Below are positions 23,413 to 32,950 of a stretch of DNA of 64,000 nucleotides, piece after piece. The stretch is taken from assembly GCF_910594005.1 (NCBI RefSeq), contig NC_057819.1:120749669-120813668 (forward strand), given 5' to 3'. The notes under the pieces are model-generated. The model worked only from the letters and a program-made list of their open reading frames with translations, ran no database searches and had not been told where the DNA came from. The position numbers and the translations under genes are program-made. The first letter of the stretch is position 1. Each line of letters starts with the position of its first letter. The stretch comes from Cervus elaphus. Lineage: Eukaryota > Chordata > Mammalia > Artiodactyla > Cervidae.

Positions 23413-23974
23413 CGTGAAGAAGGTTCTCCCGTAGTTTCCCAGAAGTGTTTAGTAAGTTCTCAAGAAATGCTACTAGCTGTTCCTTACTCAGCTCTTTGTC
23501 TTGCAAGATTTCGCGCAGCGTTTCTGCAGAAACTAACCTGAAGCCATTGTCCACGGGCAGCGAAGGACCTGGTTCACGATGGAGGGCGTCTACCGGGAAG
23601 ACCTGCTCCCTGAACACCACCACCGAGGACCACCATTCGGCCGCCAGGTTCTTCCGCAACTCTATGCCCAAGGGGCCAAGGCCGGGGTGGCATCCGTTCA
23701 GAAGAGAATCTCGGCTAAGCTGCTGCTTGGTGCCACTGAGGAAACGTCTCTTCTGACAGATCGCTACCAGCTCCTCACTCCCCTCACCACCAGACTCGGG
23801 GGCTTCTCTCGGCTCGTTTCGGGGTAGCTCCGCTTGCGACCTCACGGGCCCTACGAAGGAGCCGGTCCCTTCCGACAACTGCTCCGGCTGCCTCCCATCT
23901 ACTTGACCCCGAAACCCAGACAAGAGGCACCGGCAGACTCTCTGGCAGGCTCTGATGGCTGGAGCAGAGCGCAT
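23413..23974 (-). CDS. POLG2: POLG2 coding exon 1 (start)
   Basis: Residues 1-187. The start is the ATG at 23974, giving the basic MRSAPAIRACQRVCRCLLSG, a likely mitochondrial presequence. The stretch at about residues 24-70 is Glu/Gly/Ser-rich and looks poorly conserved. The conserved part starts near SGTKQQLSRDSLLNGCHPG. Donor CACG|gtatgc. An open frame reading on to 23282 runs into intron 1 and is not coding. Confidence 0.97.
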
Positions 23975-24140
23975 CGCCCTCGGGTGTTAAAGAGCAGAGT
24001 TTCCTAGTAACTAGCAGATCCCAAAAAACCGCCACAACAGTGCGAGCCCGGGGGTCCAACTGGGCAGGTGCGACGGAAGTGAGCGTGAGCTGGGACCCGT
24101 CCCTCCCACGGAAGTACGTCACTACGTTCCGGCCGCCGCC
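23470..24140. promoter_or_regulatory. POLG2: POLG2 CpG-rich promoter and first exon
   Basis: GC- and CpG-rich block over exon 1 and its upstream flank. Upstream of the ATG, two ACGGAAGT sites (24073-24080 and 24108-24115) and an inverted CCGGAA (24127-24132) are ETS/GABP-like. A TACGTCA (24115-24121) is CRE-like. No TATA box is seen. ETS/NRF-2 sites are common in nuclear genes for mitochondrial proteins. The transcription start is inferred to lie near 24000-24120. Confidence 0.7.
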
Positions 24141-24212
24141 GCCCCGTCCCTTTCGTCCAGGCGAATACAGGATTCCTTTTTCCTCAAGGTCTAGATCCTA
24201 CAGACTGCTGTT

Positions 24213-24419
24213 CTTTTTTCATTCTTTTTTTTTTTTTTAATTAGTTGGAGGCTAATTACTTCACATTTCAGTGGGTTTTGTCATACTTTGACATGAATCA
24301 GCCATGGAGTTACATGTATTCCCCATCCCGATCCCCCCTCCCACCTCCCTCTCCACCCGATTCCTCTGGGTTATCCCAATGCACCAGGCCCGAGCACTTG
24401 TCTCATGCATCCCACCTGG
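24213..24419 (-). repeat. Ruminant L1 3' end inserted beside the POLG2 promoter
   Basis: Antisense ruminant L1 3' UTR: T-rich tail, attagttggaggctaatta, tgacatgaatcagccatgg, C-rich tract. A perfect 12-bp target-site duplication, cagactgctgtt, lies at 24201-24212 and 24420-24431. It begins about 70 bp upstream of the ETS/CRE cluster. Confidence 0.93.
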
Positions 24420-24431
24420 CAGACTGCTGTT

Positions 24432-25320
24432 TTTAATCCGTCCTCAGCACCGAAAGATCAGTTATCTTTTTACTATCCCGCTGTTGCCAGTAGAATCAGC
24501 TTTATTTGCTTTTGCCAAAATACCTAGGTGTTCTGCAAATTTCCGTTTAAACACCTTCTCACTTAAATGGTAATTTGTATTCTCAACGTAGTGTTACCAA
24601 AAACATTTTTAAGGTTGTAGTCGTAAATGTTGAGAGACCCAGGCCTCTCGTGCATCTCTACTAAAAATGCTGTCGCCATCCTCCCTGCCCTCTCCCGGAT
24701 AGAAGCCCTTGGCCACTTGTACCCATCACCCGGAAACATTTAAAAACCGACAGTGGCCCAGTAATATTAAAAACTCTCCAGATTAATGCGCAGGTGCTAG
24801 ACAACCAAGCACTGGTGTACACTTAGGTTGTTCTACAGCGGGCCCTTCTTAAGGCCCTTCCAAAACATACTTGTGACTTAACATTCCCCTTTAAAAAATA
24901 CGACCCCTTAAAAAACTGCCAAAATAGTGGGAAAGTGGTACAGCCCAGATGAAAGAAAACGGTCGATTTCAAAAAGCATGATAGTCCTACTTCCGACTTT
25001 GCTATAAGTGGCTAAGACGACTAACCCAAGTGGAAGAACAAACTACTGTATTCTACTAGAATACCAGGAAAAGGCAGTTTGAGTACAGTCTAGCAAATGA
25101 ATTGAGAACACAGAACAGTGAAAATTCATCACATTAAGTTAACCTGTAACAGGTTCAGAAAACTGTTCCATACAAGAACATGTCTGTTAAGAGGTCAGTG
25201 AAACAGTATATATGAAAAGCAATTATATTAACAGCAAAGTTGGGCAATATTAACATGTGTTTTCCACTCCCAGAAAACACACACGAGGCCTACAACGCGA
25301 ATAAATAAAAGAGAGAATGG
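24432..25320. other. Spacer between the POLG2 promoter and the distal DDX5 3' end
   Basis: About 0.9 kb with no repeat and no coding exon recognised. Confidence 0.6.
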
Positions 25321-25334
25321 GGAGAAAAATCACA

Positions 25335-25340
25335 TTTATT
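25335..25340 (-). terminator. DDX5: Possible distal DDX5 polyadenylation signal
   Basis: AATAAA on the minus strand, 1.5 kb downstream of the DDX5 stop. The repeat-free DNA between it and the proximal site would suit an extended 3' UTR. Use of this site is inferred only. Confidence 0.35.
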
Positions 25341-26565
25341 AAGACAACCACAGGCTGGACACAACACACATGCTAAAAAGTGGACTGTCTTTTAAAACTT
25401 ACTTCAAAGGTAAATAGTTTGTTTTCCACAGCCCCACAATCATTCCCGTGTTTACAAATTAAAAGGCCCACGTTAGACATTAAACAGTAATAAGTACTCC
25501 AACCTACCCCCAAAAGCTCCTTTTAAGAGTCATTATGAATGACTTATCATGCTATTGAAAACTATTACTAGAGGGTCAATCAGTTTTCAATGTCAGTCCT
25601 AAAAATACCATTCCTTCTCTTGTCCCTGGAAAATTCGTGTTTTACATTTTAGAGGTAAGGCATTAACACCAATTAAAGCCTCAATAACTAATTTAAATGA
25701 AGTCTCATAAAAACCTATCCTTTCCTTGATGAGAAGACATTCAAGTGAAGTATTAAAGTTGGTCAGTTAAACCTAAAGCTACCCACCAGATCTTTTTAGC
25801 AATGAACCCATGTTGACCCTAACAAAAGGACCTGTATCATAGTCACTGTGCTTTGGGTAATGTGGCTTCCTCTAGCTTAACCATTATATTCGAGGATTTC
25901 TTTCATGCTATTTAACATTTTGCAGTCCTCCAGAACTCCCTGAATTATTGGACATTCATGACTCCTAGTTTGACTAGTTAAAAGCCCCAGGAGGGCTATG
26001 AAGACTAGCCTTTCTGTACTACACCTCGTAAGAGAACACAGAAAATAATTCAATCTTAGCTTGTGGCCAACCATCTTTTAAGGGTGTAGTCTCTCAGCCT
26101 CAGTAATTAATAATATAGCCAGGAGCACAAATATCATCTATCAAAAAGTTATTTGAAGACTTTTTCCAAATTAAAAATTTGCAAAAGGAACAGTCCTCCA
26201 TGTTCTCACTAAGCAGTCTAAGTTAAGCATGGGGCTATACACGTGTTTCCTGTTTTAGTATCTCCTTTCACCATTCTAAGACTATTTAAATGACTCACCT
26301 GATTTGGGGAGGCACCAAAAGCCTTTATGCAATTTAGCCTATAACTGCTAATCAATCTAAATCAATTGCATTTTAATCCTTGCAATAGGAATAGATCACT
26401 AAGAAGGGCCTTCTGATCTCCCCACTTCCCAAAACGAAATTATAGAAAGGAGCAATTTTAGTTTTATGATTAAAAAAAAAAAACGACCATCTAAGCAAAG
26501 TTTTACATGACATTATATATGTAAAATAAAGTACCATTTCCACTTAATTCAGTCTTCAAATATTT

Positions 26566-26599
26566 TTTATTGGAAGGCCATGCATTGCCTTCATTTATT
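26566..26599 (-). terminator. DDX5: DDX5 proximal polyadenylation signals
   Basis: Two AATAAA hexamers on the minus strand, at 26594-26599 and 26566-26571, give a 3' UTR of about 0.3 kb with cleavage near 26545-26580. Confidence 0.6.
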
Positions 26600-26850
26600 G
26601 TATTTCAAATCACTGTACATTTACTTTTGTGAAAACACTGCCTGCATTTTCTAGTACAAAAAAAACCTAAAAATTGTTTCAGGAATGTAGAGAAATATCC
26701 AACTTAAATAGCGAAAAAGTGCACCATAATTACTGCTGCACTGCAGTCATTTCTGCATTTCCCATGTTTCTTAAATAACTATCTTGTCTGATAACACACA
26801 ATATAAAGAGCAATTATGAAAAACAGACATTTACATATACTTCTAAAGTC

Positions 26851-27254
26851 TTACTGAGAATATCCTGTTGGCATTGGATAACCAATCATAGGCGCAGCTG
26901 CAGTAGCAGGATATGCATATGCCTGTTGGTTCATACCATTGTGCATATTTGGAACGTTACTTCCATATTGCTGAGTGCTATCATAACCGTTCTGGTAAGT
27001 CCCTGTTGGATTACCAGTCCTAAAACTGGTCTGTATACCAGCAGACACAAAATTACTTCCAAAGCTCCCATTGGTGTAATTCGCAGCACTGTAAACACCA
27101 TTCTGAGTTTTTGCCCCAAAATCTCTCTTAAGCAGACTAGAGTAACCGCGGTCATAATTTTCCCTGTCTCTAAATGTATTAAATCCACCCCTTTTGCCCG
27201 CAGAGTATCTGTCCCGCCGGTCATCCTTCATGCCTCCTCTACCCCTGGAACGAC
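26851..27254 (-). CDS. DDX5: DDX5 coding exon 13 (C-terminal tail, stop)
   Basis: Residues 481-614 and the TAA at 26851-26853. The tail is RSRGRGGMKDDRRDRYSAG, then Asn/Tyr/Gly-rich, ending in PMPTGYSQ. It is the RNA-binding, low-complexity C-terminus. Acceptor ttgacag. Confidence 0.97.
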
Positions 27255-27451
27255 CTGTCAAGAAAAAAATTGCCAAACTGTTATTTCCATGGAATCAATC
27301 GTTAGTAACAGAAAAGAATGTGGTAGCTGTATTTGAGAAGTATTTTCTCAACTTCTTTTTGCACTCACCCACCAATCCCATCTAAATGGATTTGTCGACT
27401 ATCATGTGACCCCCACACCCACCAACACTTCTTACCAAAGGTTGGTCTTAC

Positions 27452-27676
27452 CTGAACCTCTGTCTTCGACCAACTGAAGCAACTTAGGATTAATTGCTTG
27501 ATTAGCTTCACGAAGCACAGAGATAAGGTCGCTCACTTGCTTTATGTTATTAGGTGTAAAGAAAGTGTATGCTGTGCCTGTTTTGGTACTGCGAGCAGTT
27601 CTTCCAATTCGATGAATATAATCCTCTGAGGAGTTAGGGTAGTCATAATTGATGACAAATTTCACATCTTCCACAT
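27452..27676 (-). CDS. DDX5: DDX5 coding exon 12
   Basis: Residues 406-480: DVEDVKFVINYDYPNSSEDY, motif VI HRIGRTAR, then TAYTFFTPNNIKQ. It is the end of the second RecA-like domain. Its acceptor cag is also the 3' edge of the miR-3064 hairpin. Donor TCAG|gtaaga. Confidence 0.97.
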
Positions 27677-27742
27677 CTGTAAGGTGTTGCAGTGTGGCAA
27701 AATAGCAATGTACAGGGTTTTGCACACCACAACAGCCAGACC
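27677..27742 (-). ncRNA. MIR3064: miR-3064 precursor hairpin (tailed-mirtron-like)
   Basis: On the minus strand, a 66-nt hairpin has its 5p arm (TCTGGCTGTTGTGGTG...) at 27720-27740 and its 3p arm (TTGCCACACTGCAACACC...) at 27678-27700. The arms pair around an AAACCCTGTACATTGCTAT loop. Both arms match human miR-3064 as I remember it. The hairpin ends in the AG of the intron 11 acceptor, so its 3' end would be made by splicing. Confidence 0.88.
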
Positions 27743-28141
27743 AAAAATAAAAAGTTAGACAATTGTATTCCCAAGAAGGTATGGGCTGCAAAAAATAGTT
27801 AAAATGGTTATCCATTCCCTGTAGGAATACCATTGAGGTTGAAAGGGGGGAAGAAAAAAAAAACAAAAAGCACACGTCATCTGTATACCTTATCACCCAC
27901 CCAATGATGGAGCGTGTCAAAAGGACGTGTGTATTTCCTAACAGTCCCAAATTAGCAAGTCCCCTTACAGATCATCAAGTGACATCTGAATGCTTCTGCG
28001 CAGTAGGGCCACTTAAAAGTTCACAGCAACCTCCTCGTGTGCTTTCATTTTGAGGACCTTTCAACAAAAATGTACATGGTCCTTTGTGTTACACACTTAT
28101 CAGAAGTTCAAAATTCTGGCCACACTGCTTGTCTTGCCAAG

Positions 28142-28162
28142 ACCTTACAACCGCAGCTGCAA
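28142..28162 (-). ncRNA. MIR5047: miR-5047 mature-sequence match
   Basis: The minus strand carries a 21-nt stretch beginning TTGCAGCTGCGGTTGTAA, matching human miR-5047 as recalled, in the host intron I recall for it. I cannot see a convincing long hairpin around it, so expression as a real miRNA is doubtful. Confidence 0.5.
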
Positions 28163-28927
28163 GAAAAACATACCTGTCCCCCAAAAGTTGTTTTTATGCA
28201 CTGTGTCTCGTCTAGGCAAGCGCTTCCAAGAAGCCAGGATTCACTTGAGAATGTGTCTCTCTCTGGCAGGTCTCGACATGACGACTACTGTGTAGGTGAG
28301 GGAGGAACTTTCAAAGCACTGCTTTTTTTCCCACTGACTATGTGTGAGAAGTTGCGCCTGCTCTAGATCTTATGTGCCAGTACTCACCAATTTGTAAAAG
28401 GCTTTTAGTACCTTTTAAAGCTGCTCTCTCCATTTCAAACTTGAACAAAAATTTCATTGAACATTGAAGTTTGGAAATATTTCTTCGACATTTCAGCAAA
28501 CTCACTGAAACTCAAAGACCCACAGATCACAGTCAACAGTTTGAAACAATGCTGTACCATGGCAGTCATGCAAAGCATGGGACAGAAGAAATACCACGGC
28601 AGTGAACTGTGAGGATAACTTCCATTTTTTTCCCCCGGAGAGAACAGTTTACGGGGCAGAGGTGGTATGTTCTGCCTTTTGAAGATTACTGGCACACTTT
28701 CAGCTTTTCACCTCTCTAATCGACTGGAAGCAGCCAGCCGATCACTAGTCCTCCATCCCCCTCGAGTCCTCCGATTGTCATGCCTAGGCCTTGCCACAAA
28801 GACTGCACCTTTATATGAAAAAAACTTAGAAAAAATGCAGAGGTTAAAGAAAGCAATAAACTTTCTTTAAAAAAATTATATGGGTATCTTCTGGGAAACC
28901 AAGCCATGAATGCGAGTTTGTACTAAC

Positions 28928-28987
28928 CTAGCCCTCTGGAGGCCACATCTGTAGCAATCAGAATAGGAGCCTTTCCATGTTTGAATT
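28928..28987 (-). CDS. DDX5: DDX5 coding exon 11
   Basis: Residues 386-405: EFKHGKAPILIATDVASRGL, motif V of the helicase core. Acceptor tttgcag, donor CTAG|gttagt (weak). Confidence 0.97.
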
Positions 28988-29077
28988 CTGCAAAAGAAGG
29001 CACATATACCGCCCATCAGTATGAACGGTATTCCAAGTGTATGGGGTGGGCATGGGACCCCGCACTTAAATACTTAC

Positions 29078-29139
29078 CATTTAGAACCCAGTCACGTTCC
29101 TGTTGACTCTTGTCACCATGGATACCCATGGCAGGCCAC
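29078..29139 (-). CDS. DDX5: DDX5 coding exon 10
   Basis: Residues 365-385: WPAMGIHGDKSQQERDWVLN, helicase motif IVa region. Acceptor actttag, donor ATG|gtaagt. Confidence 0.97.
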
Positions 29140-29378
29140 CTAAAGTAAAGAAAAGTTACATTAAGAGACTGGCATTTAAAACCTTGTAGATTTTAACCAT
29201 CTGCTTTAACTGTTTTGGTCACCTGAAACAAGGTATACACAGTCTTTCCCATACATGTATACTACCAGATCATTTCCATCTTTGAAACTCAGATCTATCA
29301 ACCCTGATTAAACTTTGCCCCTTCTCCTGAACTCAGCTCTAATAAATACCTGCTTTAGTGGAGAACAACCACACATAC

Positions 29379-29489
29379 CCATCTCTCCTCATTTTTCTAG
29401 TGAGTTCATCACATCTTCTTTTGGTTTCAACAAAAACAATGGTTTTATTCTCCTTTTCACTCATGATCTCTTCCATTAGACGAATAAGC
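29379..29489 (-). CDS. DDX5: DDX5 coding exon 9
   Basis: Residues 328-364: LIRLMEEIMSEKENKTIVF, then VETKRRCDELTRKMRRDG (motif IV). Acceptor ttcaag, donor GATGG|gtatgt. Confidence 0.97.
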
Positions 29490-29781
29490 CTTGAAAGAAA
29501 AAATATTCTGAATCTTAAAAAAAGTTCATGGTTAAGAGCGAAACACCAACTTTTACTCACAGGGCTACAAGTTAAAAAGAAAACATCTGCTTAACCTTTT
29601 TAACTGTTTACCCTTTATCCTTAAACCATAAAACAATACTCTTTCTGTTAAGGAAGCAAAACAATTTTCAGCATGACAGATTTCAAATTAGCATTTAGAT
29701 TCCACCCAACTGAAAGTCACTTTTAAGATGACTTGTGAAAGTGACTCAACTTGTAAAATTGTTTTCAGAGTCAGTCACTTA

Positions 29782-29955
<174 letters not shown>

Positions 29956-30057
29956 CTACAGATTTTTAGATTTAAAAAAAAAAAGAAAAGGCGTTGTATT
30001 GTAAGCACAAATTTACAGCTTAGCTTGAAGACATGACAACATTTAAAGGGCACTCAC

Positions 30058-30218
30058 TCTGATCTGGTCCACAATCTTCCTTATTTGGGGTTCAAATCCC
30101 ATATCAAGCATTCTATCTGCTTCATCAAGGACAAGGTAGGTGGTTCTTCTTAGATTGGTTTTCCCACATTCTAAAAAGTCTATCAGTCTTCCAGGTGTTG
30201 CAATACAGATTTCCACAC
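30058..30218 (-). CDS. DDX5: DDX5 coding exon 7 (DEAD box)
   Basis: Residues 217-270: GVEICIATPGRLIDFLE (motif Ib) and YLVLDEADRMLDMGFEPQ with the catalytic DEAD at 248-251. Acceptor ttgaag, donor AGA|gtgagt. Confidence 0.97.
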
Positions 30219-30300
30219 CTTCAATTAAACACAAATGTTACCATGACATCCAGAACTTTCTGCATAATCAGTGACAAATAAAACCTTTTTTCTTACATAC

Positions 30301-30442
30301 CTCTCTCCAAATCACGTATTTGTGGTCCCTTGGGAGCACCGCCATAAATGCAAGTAGACTTCAAGCGACATGCTCTACAGTATTCAGCAGCTACTTGCTG
30401 TACCTGTTGGGCCAGTTCCCGAGTAGGTGCCAGCACCAAGCA
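30301..30442 (-). CDS. DDX5: DDX5 coding exon 6
   Basis: Residues 170-216: CLVLAPTRELAQQVQQVAAE (motif Ia), then CIYGGAPKGPQIRDLER. Acceptor ttttag, donor GAGAG|gtatgt. Confidence 0.97.
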
Positions 30443-30672
30443 CTAAAAAAAGAGAAAGTGGAACACCTTTAGCAGAATCCTGAATTCTACTTTTAAAGTG
30501 CTAATTTACTATTGCTACACTGGCAGATGATTTACATTGTCAATACCCAAAGCAGCTTTGTCCCTTCCTACACTGAAAACTATATATATAAAACCACAAA
30601 TTTTCTTTTGCTGTATAGTCTACAAATCTTTATACTTTTAACCAAGTTAAGAGAATACATATGTACACTTAC

Positions 30673-30738
30673 AATAGGCCCATCACCTCTCTCTAGGAAT
30701 GGCTGATGATTGATGTGGACAATGGCAGGCAGCAAATA
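30673..30738 (-). CDS. DDX5: DDX5 coding exon 5
   Basis: Residues 148-169, exactly 22 codons: YLLPAIVHINHQPFLERG, then DGPI. Acceptor gtttag, donor ATT|gtaagt. Confidence 0.96.
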
Positions 30739-30855
30739 CTAAACAAGGGAAAAGAAAACGAAGTCATATTAAATATTAAAAACACTTCTGGTTTAATTCC
30801 CAACCCATTTTCTTCAGGACCTGTCACATAACTCAAAAAGGTCCCCCAAACTTAC

Positions 30856-30989
30856 AGACAAAGTCTTTCCAGATCCAGTTTGTGCTACCCCAACCATATC
30901 CAATCCACTTAGAGCAACTGGCCATCCCTGAGCTTGAATAGCTGTGGGTTCAGTGAAGTTCTGCCTTGCAATCACGTCCATGACATTTG
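30856..30989 (-). CDS. DDX5: DDX5 coding exon 4 (Walker A)
   Basis: Residues 103-147. The Q-motif end (NFTEPTAIQAQGWPVALSG) is followed by the ATP-binding P-loop AQTGSGKT at 138-145, Lys144 being the catalytic residue. Acceptor attacag, donor TCT|gtaagt. Confidence 0.97.
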
Positions 30990-31065
30990 CTGTAATATTA
31001 AGAATTAAATAAACATCAATAATGCCAAGAGAAAAGAATTTTTTTTAAAAAGGTGGGGAAAACTA

Positions 31066-31170
<105 letters not shown>

Positions 31171-31356
31171 CTACAAAACAAATTATAAAAACTCAGTTAT
31201 ATCTCATGAGGACTCCCCCTAACTAAACACACGACCAGTACACCCCTAAAATAATCATTATCTACATTAACATTCCTTTTAAGTTTGTAAGACATTTCTA
31301 GTCAAACTTAAAAGTCACTGAGTTACAGGCTGAAGAAACCACATCAAATTACTCAC

Positions 31357-31522
31357 TGCTGTACGCCTAGCCAAATCGGGGTGTTCTTGATAAAAATTCT
31401 TCTCAAATTTGGGCAGCTCATCAAGATTCCACTTCTTTTTAACCAGTTTCTCTCCAGGGTTTCCAAACTTCTTTCCAGATAAGGGCCCTGCCCTACTTCC
31501 TCCAAATCGAGGAGCACCAAAC
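31357..31522 (-). CDS. DDX5: DDX5 coding exon 2
   Basis: Residues 15-70: FGAPRFGGSRAGPLSGKKFG, then KKKWNLDELPKFEKNFYQ. Basic N-terminal extension. Acceptor ttttag, donor GCA|gtgagt. Confidence 0.97.
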
Positions 31523-32706
31523 CTAAAATTAAAGGAAAAAAAAAATTACATTTTCAAACATGTACAGACTTATTTTTTACCATTCCTGCGCACATGCTAA
31601 AAATCAATGAAAGACTCTGGAGGTGGAAGTGCTGTCCTCAGTGATGGTCATTCTTTCAAAAGCCACAGTTAATACCATATCTCCCTCATTTCCCGTTATA
31701 CGAAGTACACATCATTGAAAACAAATCAACAGCCCGGGATTTACTGGGTCGGAAACTGGTCGGCCAAGCTCTATAAGTTCAGATACAAGGACAGACAACA
31801 GCTGGTGGCTACTACTCTTTCCCACGAGCAAAAAATTAAACGCCTAAAAAAGCCAATAAAGTAGAAGCTTAACACCGATGTTATTAGTAGCTGTCCTGAA
31901 CCAAAGAGCTCTGGTTTTAATAGGTAGCGGAACAACACAGGCAGTGAGAGCAGAACACGGAGGGTGGTCTCGGGGACAGTTAGGCAAGCCAATCGAACTG
32001 GGGGATCCCTCAAAACGGCTTCCTACCAAGGTAGCAAAATTATATAACGAAAGGAAAACGAGGAGGAGGAGCCGGAGACTACCGGGGGAGGAGTCCCGGC
32101 CCGGGCGGAGTCCTCCGGGCGGCGTTCCCGCTGGGGCGGCGCTTCCCCCTTTGTCTCGCATTTCTCTCTGCGCCACATTTTCTCGACGCTGCCATTTTGA
32201 GCTCCTCCGCCGGGCGGGGTAACAAAGGCGCCGCCGCCATGTCCGCCGCCGGCATTTTGTACCCACGGCTCGGCCACATGGCCGACTCCCGCGGCGCCGG
32301 CCACCCTCCAACCCTCGCCGCATTAACGGCTTCGGAGGCGGCCCCCTCGTCACCCACAGAATCCCCAGATTCCGTAAAACTCCTGTAAGCGTACACCTAA
32401 TAGCAGCGACTTCGCCTCGAAGCGCTGCGCTTTCCTTTCCTCGAGAAATGTGCTCGAAATTCTCCCAACAGTTGCCAAATCATCAAGGCCCCGATACCTC
32501 TTCCCAAACAAAAAAGAATCTTGAAGGCCGTTAACAAGAAAATTCCAGTTTTGGACAAATATCAAAATGGCGCAAGCCCCTTTCGGTGGCGGAGGCCCAA
32601 AAATAGTCTTTAGAAGCCGAGTTCCCCCCGCCACCCCACCCCCGCAACCTTCATCGGTCTCCCATCCCCCACCCACCGGGCCTGACAGGTCGGTTCCCAC
32701 ACTCAC
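31523..32706 (-). other. DDX5: DDX5 intron 1
   Basis: About 1.2 kb. From about 32040 upward it is strongly CpG-rich, so the CpG island continues past exon 1 into this intron. It holds YY1-like GCCATTTT (32191-32198), CCGCCAT (32234-32240) and AAAATGGCG (32564-32572). Open frames in the island on both strands look like GC-driven chance frames. Confidence 0.75.
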
Positions 32707-32750
32707 CCTCGATCCCGGCCACGGTCTCGGTCACTCGAATAACCCGACAT
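32707..32750 (-). CDS. DDX5: DDX5 coding exon 1 (start)
   Basis: Residues 1-14 plus two bases: MSGYSSDRDRGRDR. ATG at 32750-32748 in the context GACGCCATGTCG. Donor GG|gtgagt. The short Arg/Asp repeat is typical of p68. Confidence 0.97.
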
Positions 32751-32943
32751 GGCGTCAATGGTTGCGGTTGGCGGGAAGCGAAGCGGAGAGAATCGGGTGC
32801 GACGAGTCGCTGGAGGTGGCTCCGGCGACGGCAAAGCCTTGCGGGGGCGGCAGCGGCGGAGGAACGACGATGACAGAACCCAAGGCTGCCCAACAAGAGA
32901 CCGGTGGAAATGAATGAGGTGCCGGCCGCGTCCCGGCAGCCGG

Positions 32944-32950
32944 TTTTATA
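32944..32950 (-). promoter_or_regulatory. DDX5: DDX5 TATA box
   Basis: TATAAAA on the minus strand inside the CpG island. A start 30-35 bp downstream (about 32915-32920, near CTCATTC) would leave a 5' UTR of about 165-170 nt before the ATG. The position fits a real core promoter; the start site itself is predicted. Confidence 0.7.

Larger units (their letters stand above)
8170..24120 (-). other. POLG2: POLG2 gene span (mitochondrial DNA polymerase gamma accessory subunit)
   Basis: POLG2 encodes the accessory subunit of the mitochondrial replicase. As known for the family, it acts in the matrix as a homodimer, binds the catalytic subunit POLG and raises its processivity; its fold derives from class II aminoacyl-tRNA synthetases, with a C-terminal anticodon-binding-like domain. 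Eight coding exons join in frame to 486 codons, giving 485 aa, the same length as I recall for human. Recognisable blocks include LRKNLAAEWWSSVVVFREQ (exon 1), WLDFWLRHRLLWWRK (exon 3), GDLDRGMLAYLYDSFQLTE (exon 5) and LENGISVWPGYLET (exon 7). The basic N-terminus suits a mitochondrial presequence. The promoter is GC-rich with ETS-like sites. DDX5 lies upstream in the same orientation. Outer boundaries are estimates: AATAAA downstream and the promoter cluster upstream. Confidence 0.96.
27677..28927 (-). other. DDX5: DDX5 intron 11 (repeat-free, miRNA-bearing)
   Basis: 1,251 bp, long compared with its neighbours and free of interspersed repeats. The donor is GTTAGT, weaker than GTAAGT. If the intron is retained, the frame reads Gly then TAG at once, so the product would stop after residue 406 and lack motif VI. 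The 3' end carries miR-3064 and the middle a miR-5047 match. Confidence 0.75.

Noticed and set aside
23445..23827. Plus-strand frames antisense to POLG2 exon 1
   Set aside because: Shadows of a GC-rich coding exon; no independent splice or domain support.
27677..27950. Open frame continuing upstream of DDX5 exon 12
   Set aside because: Exon 11 joins at 27676 with a conserved motif V/VI sequence; the upstream part is intron 11.
31844..32396. Several long frames in the CpG island of DDX5 intron 1
   Set aside because: Arg/Pro/Gly/Ala-rich frames occur on both strands, as expected from GC-rich DNA; none joins to a known exon.
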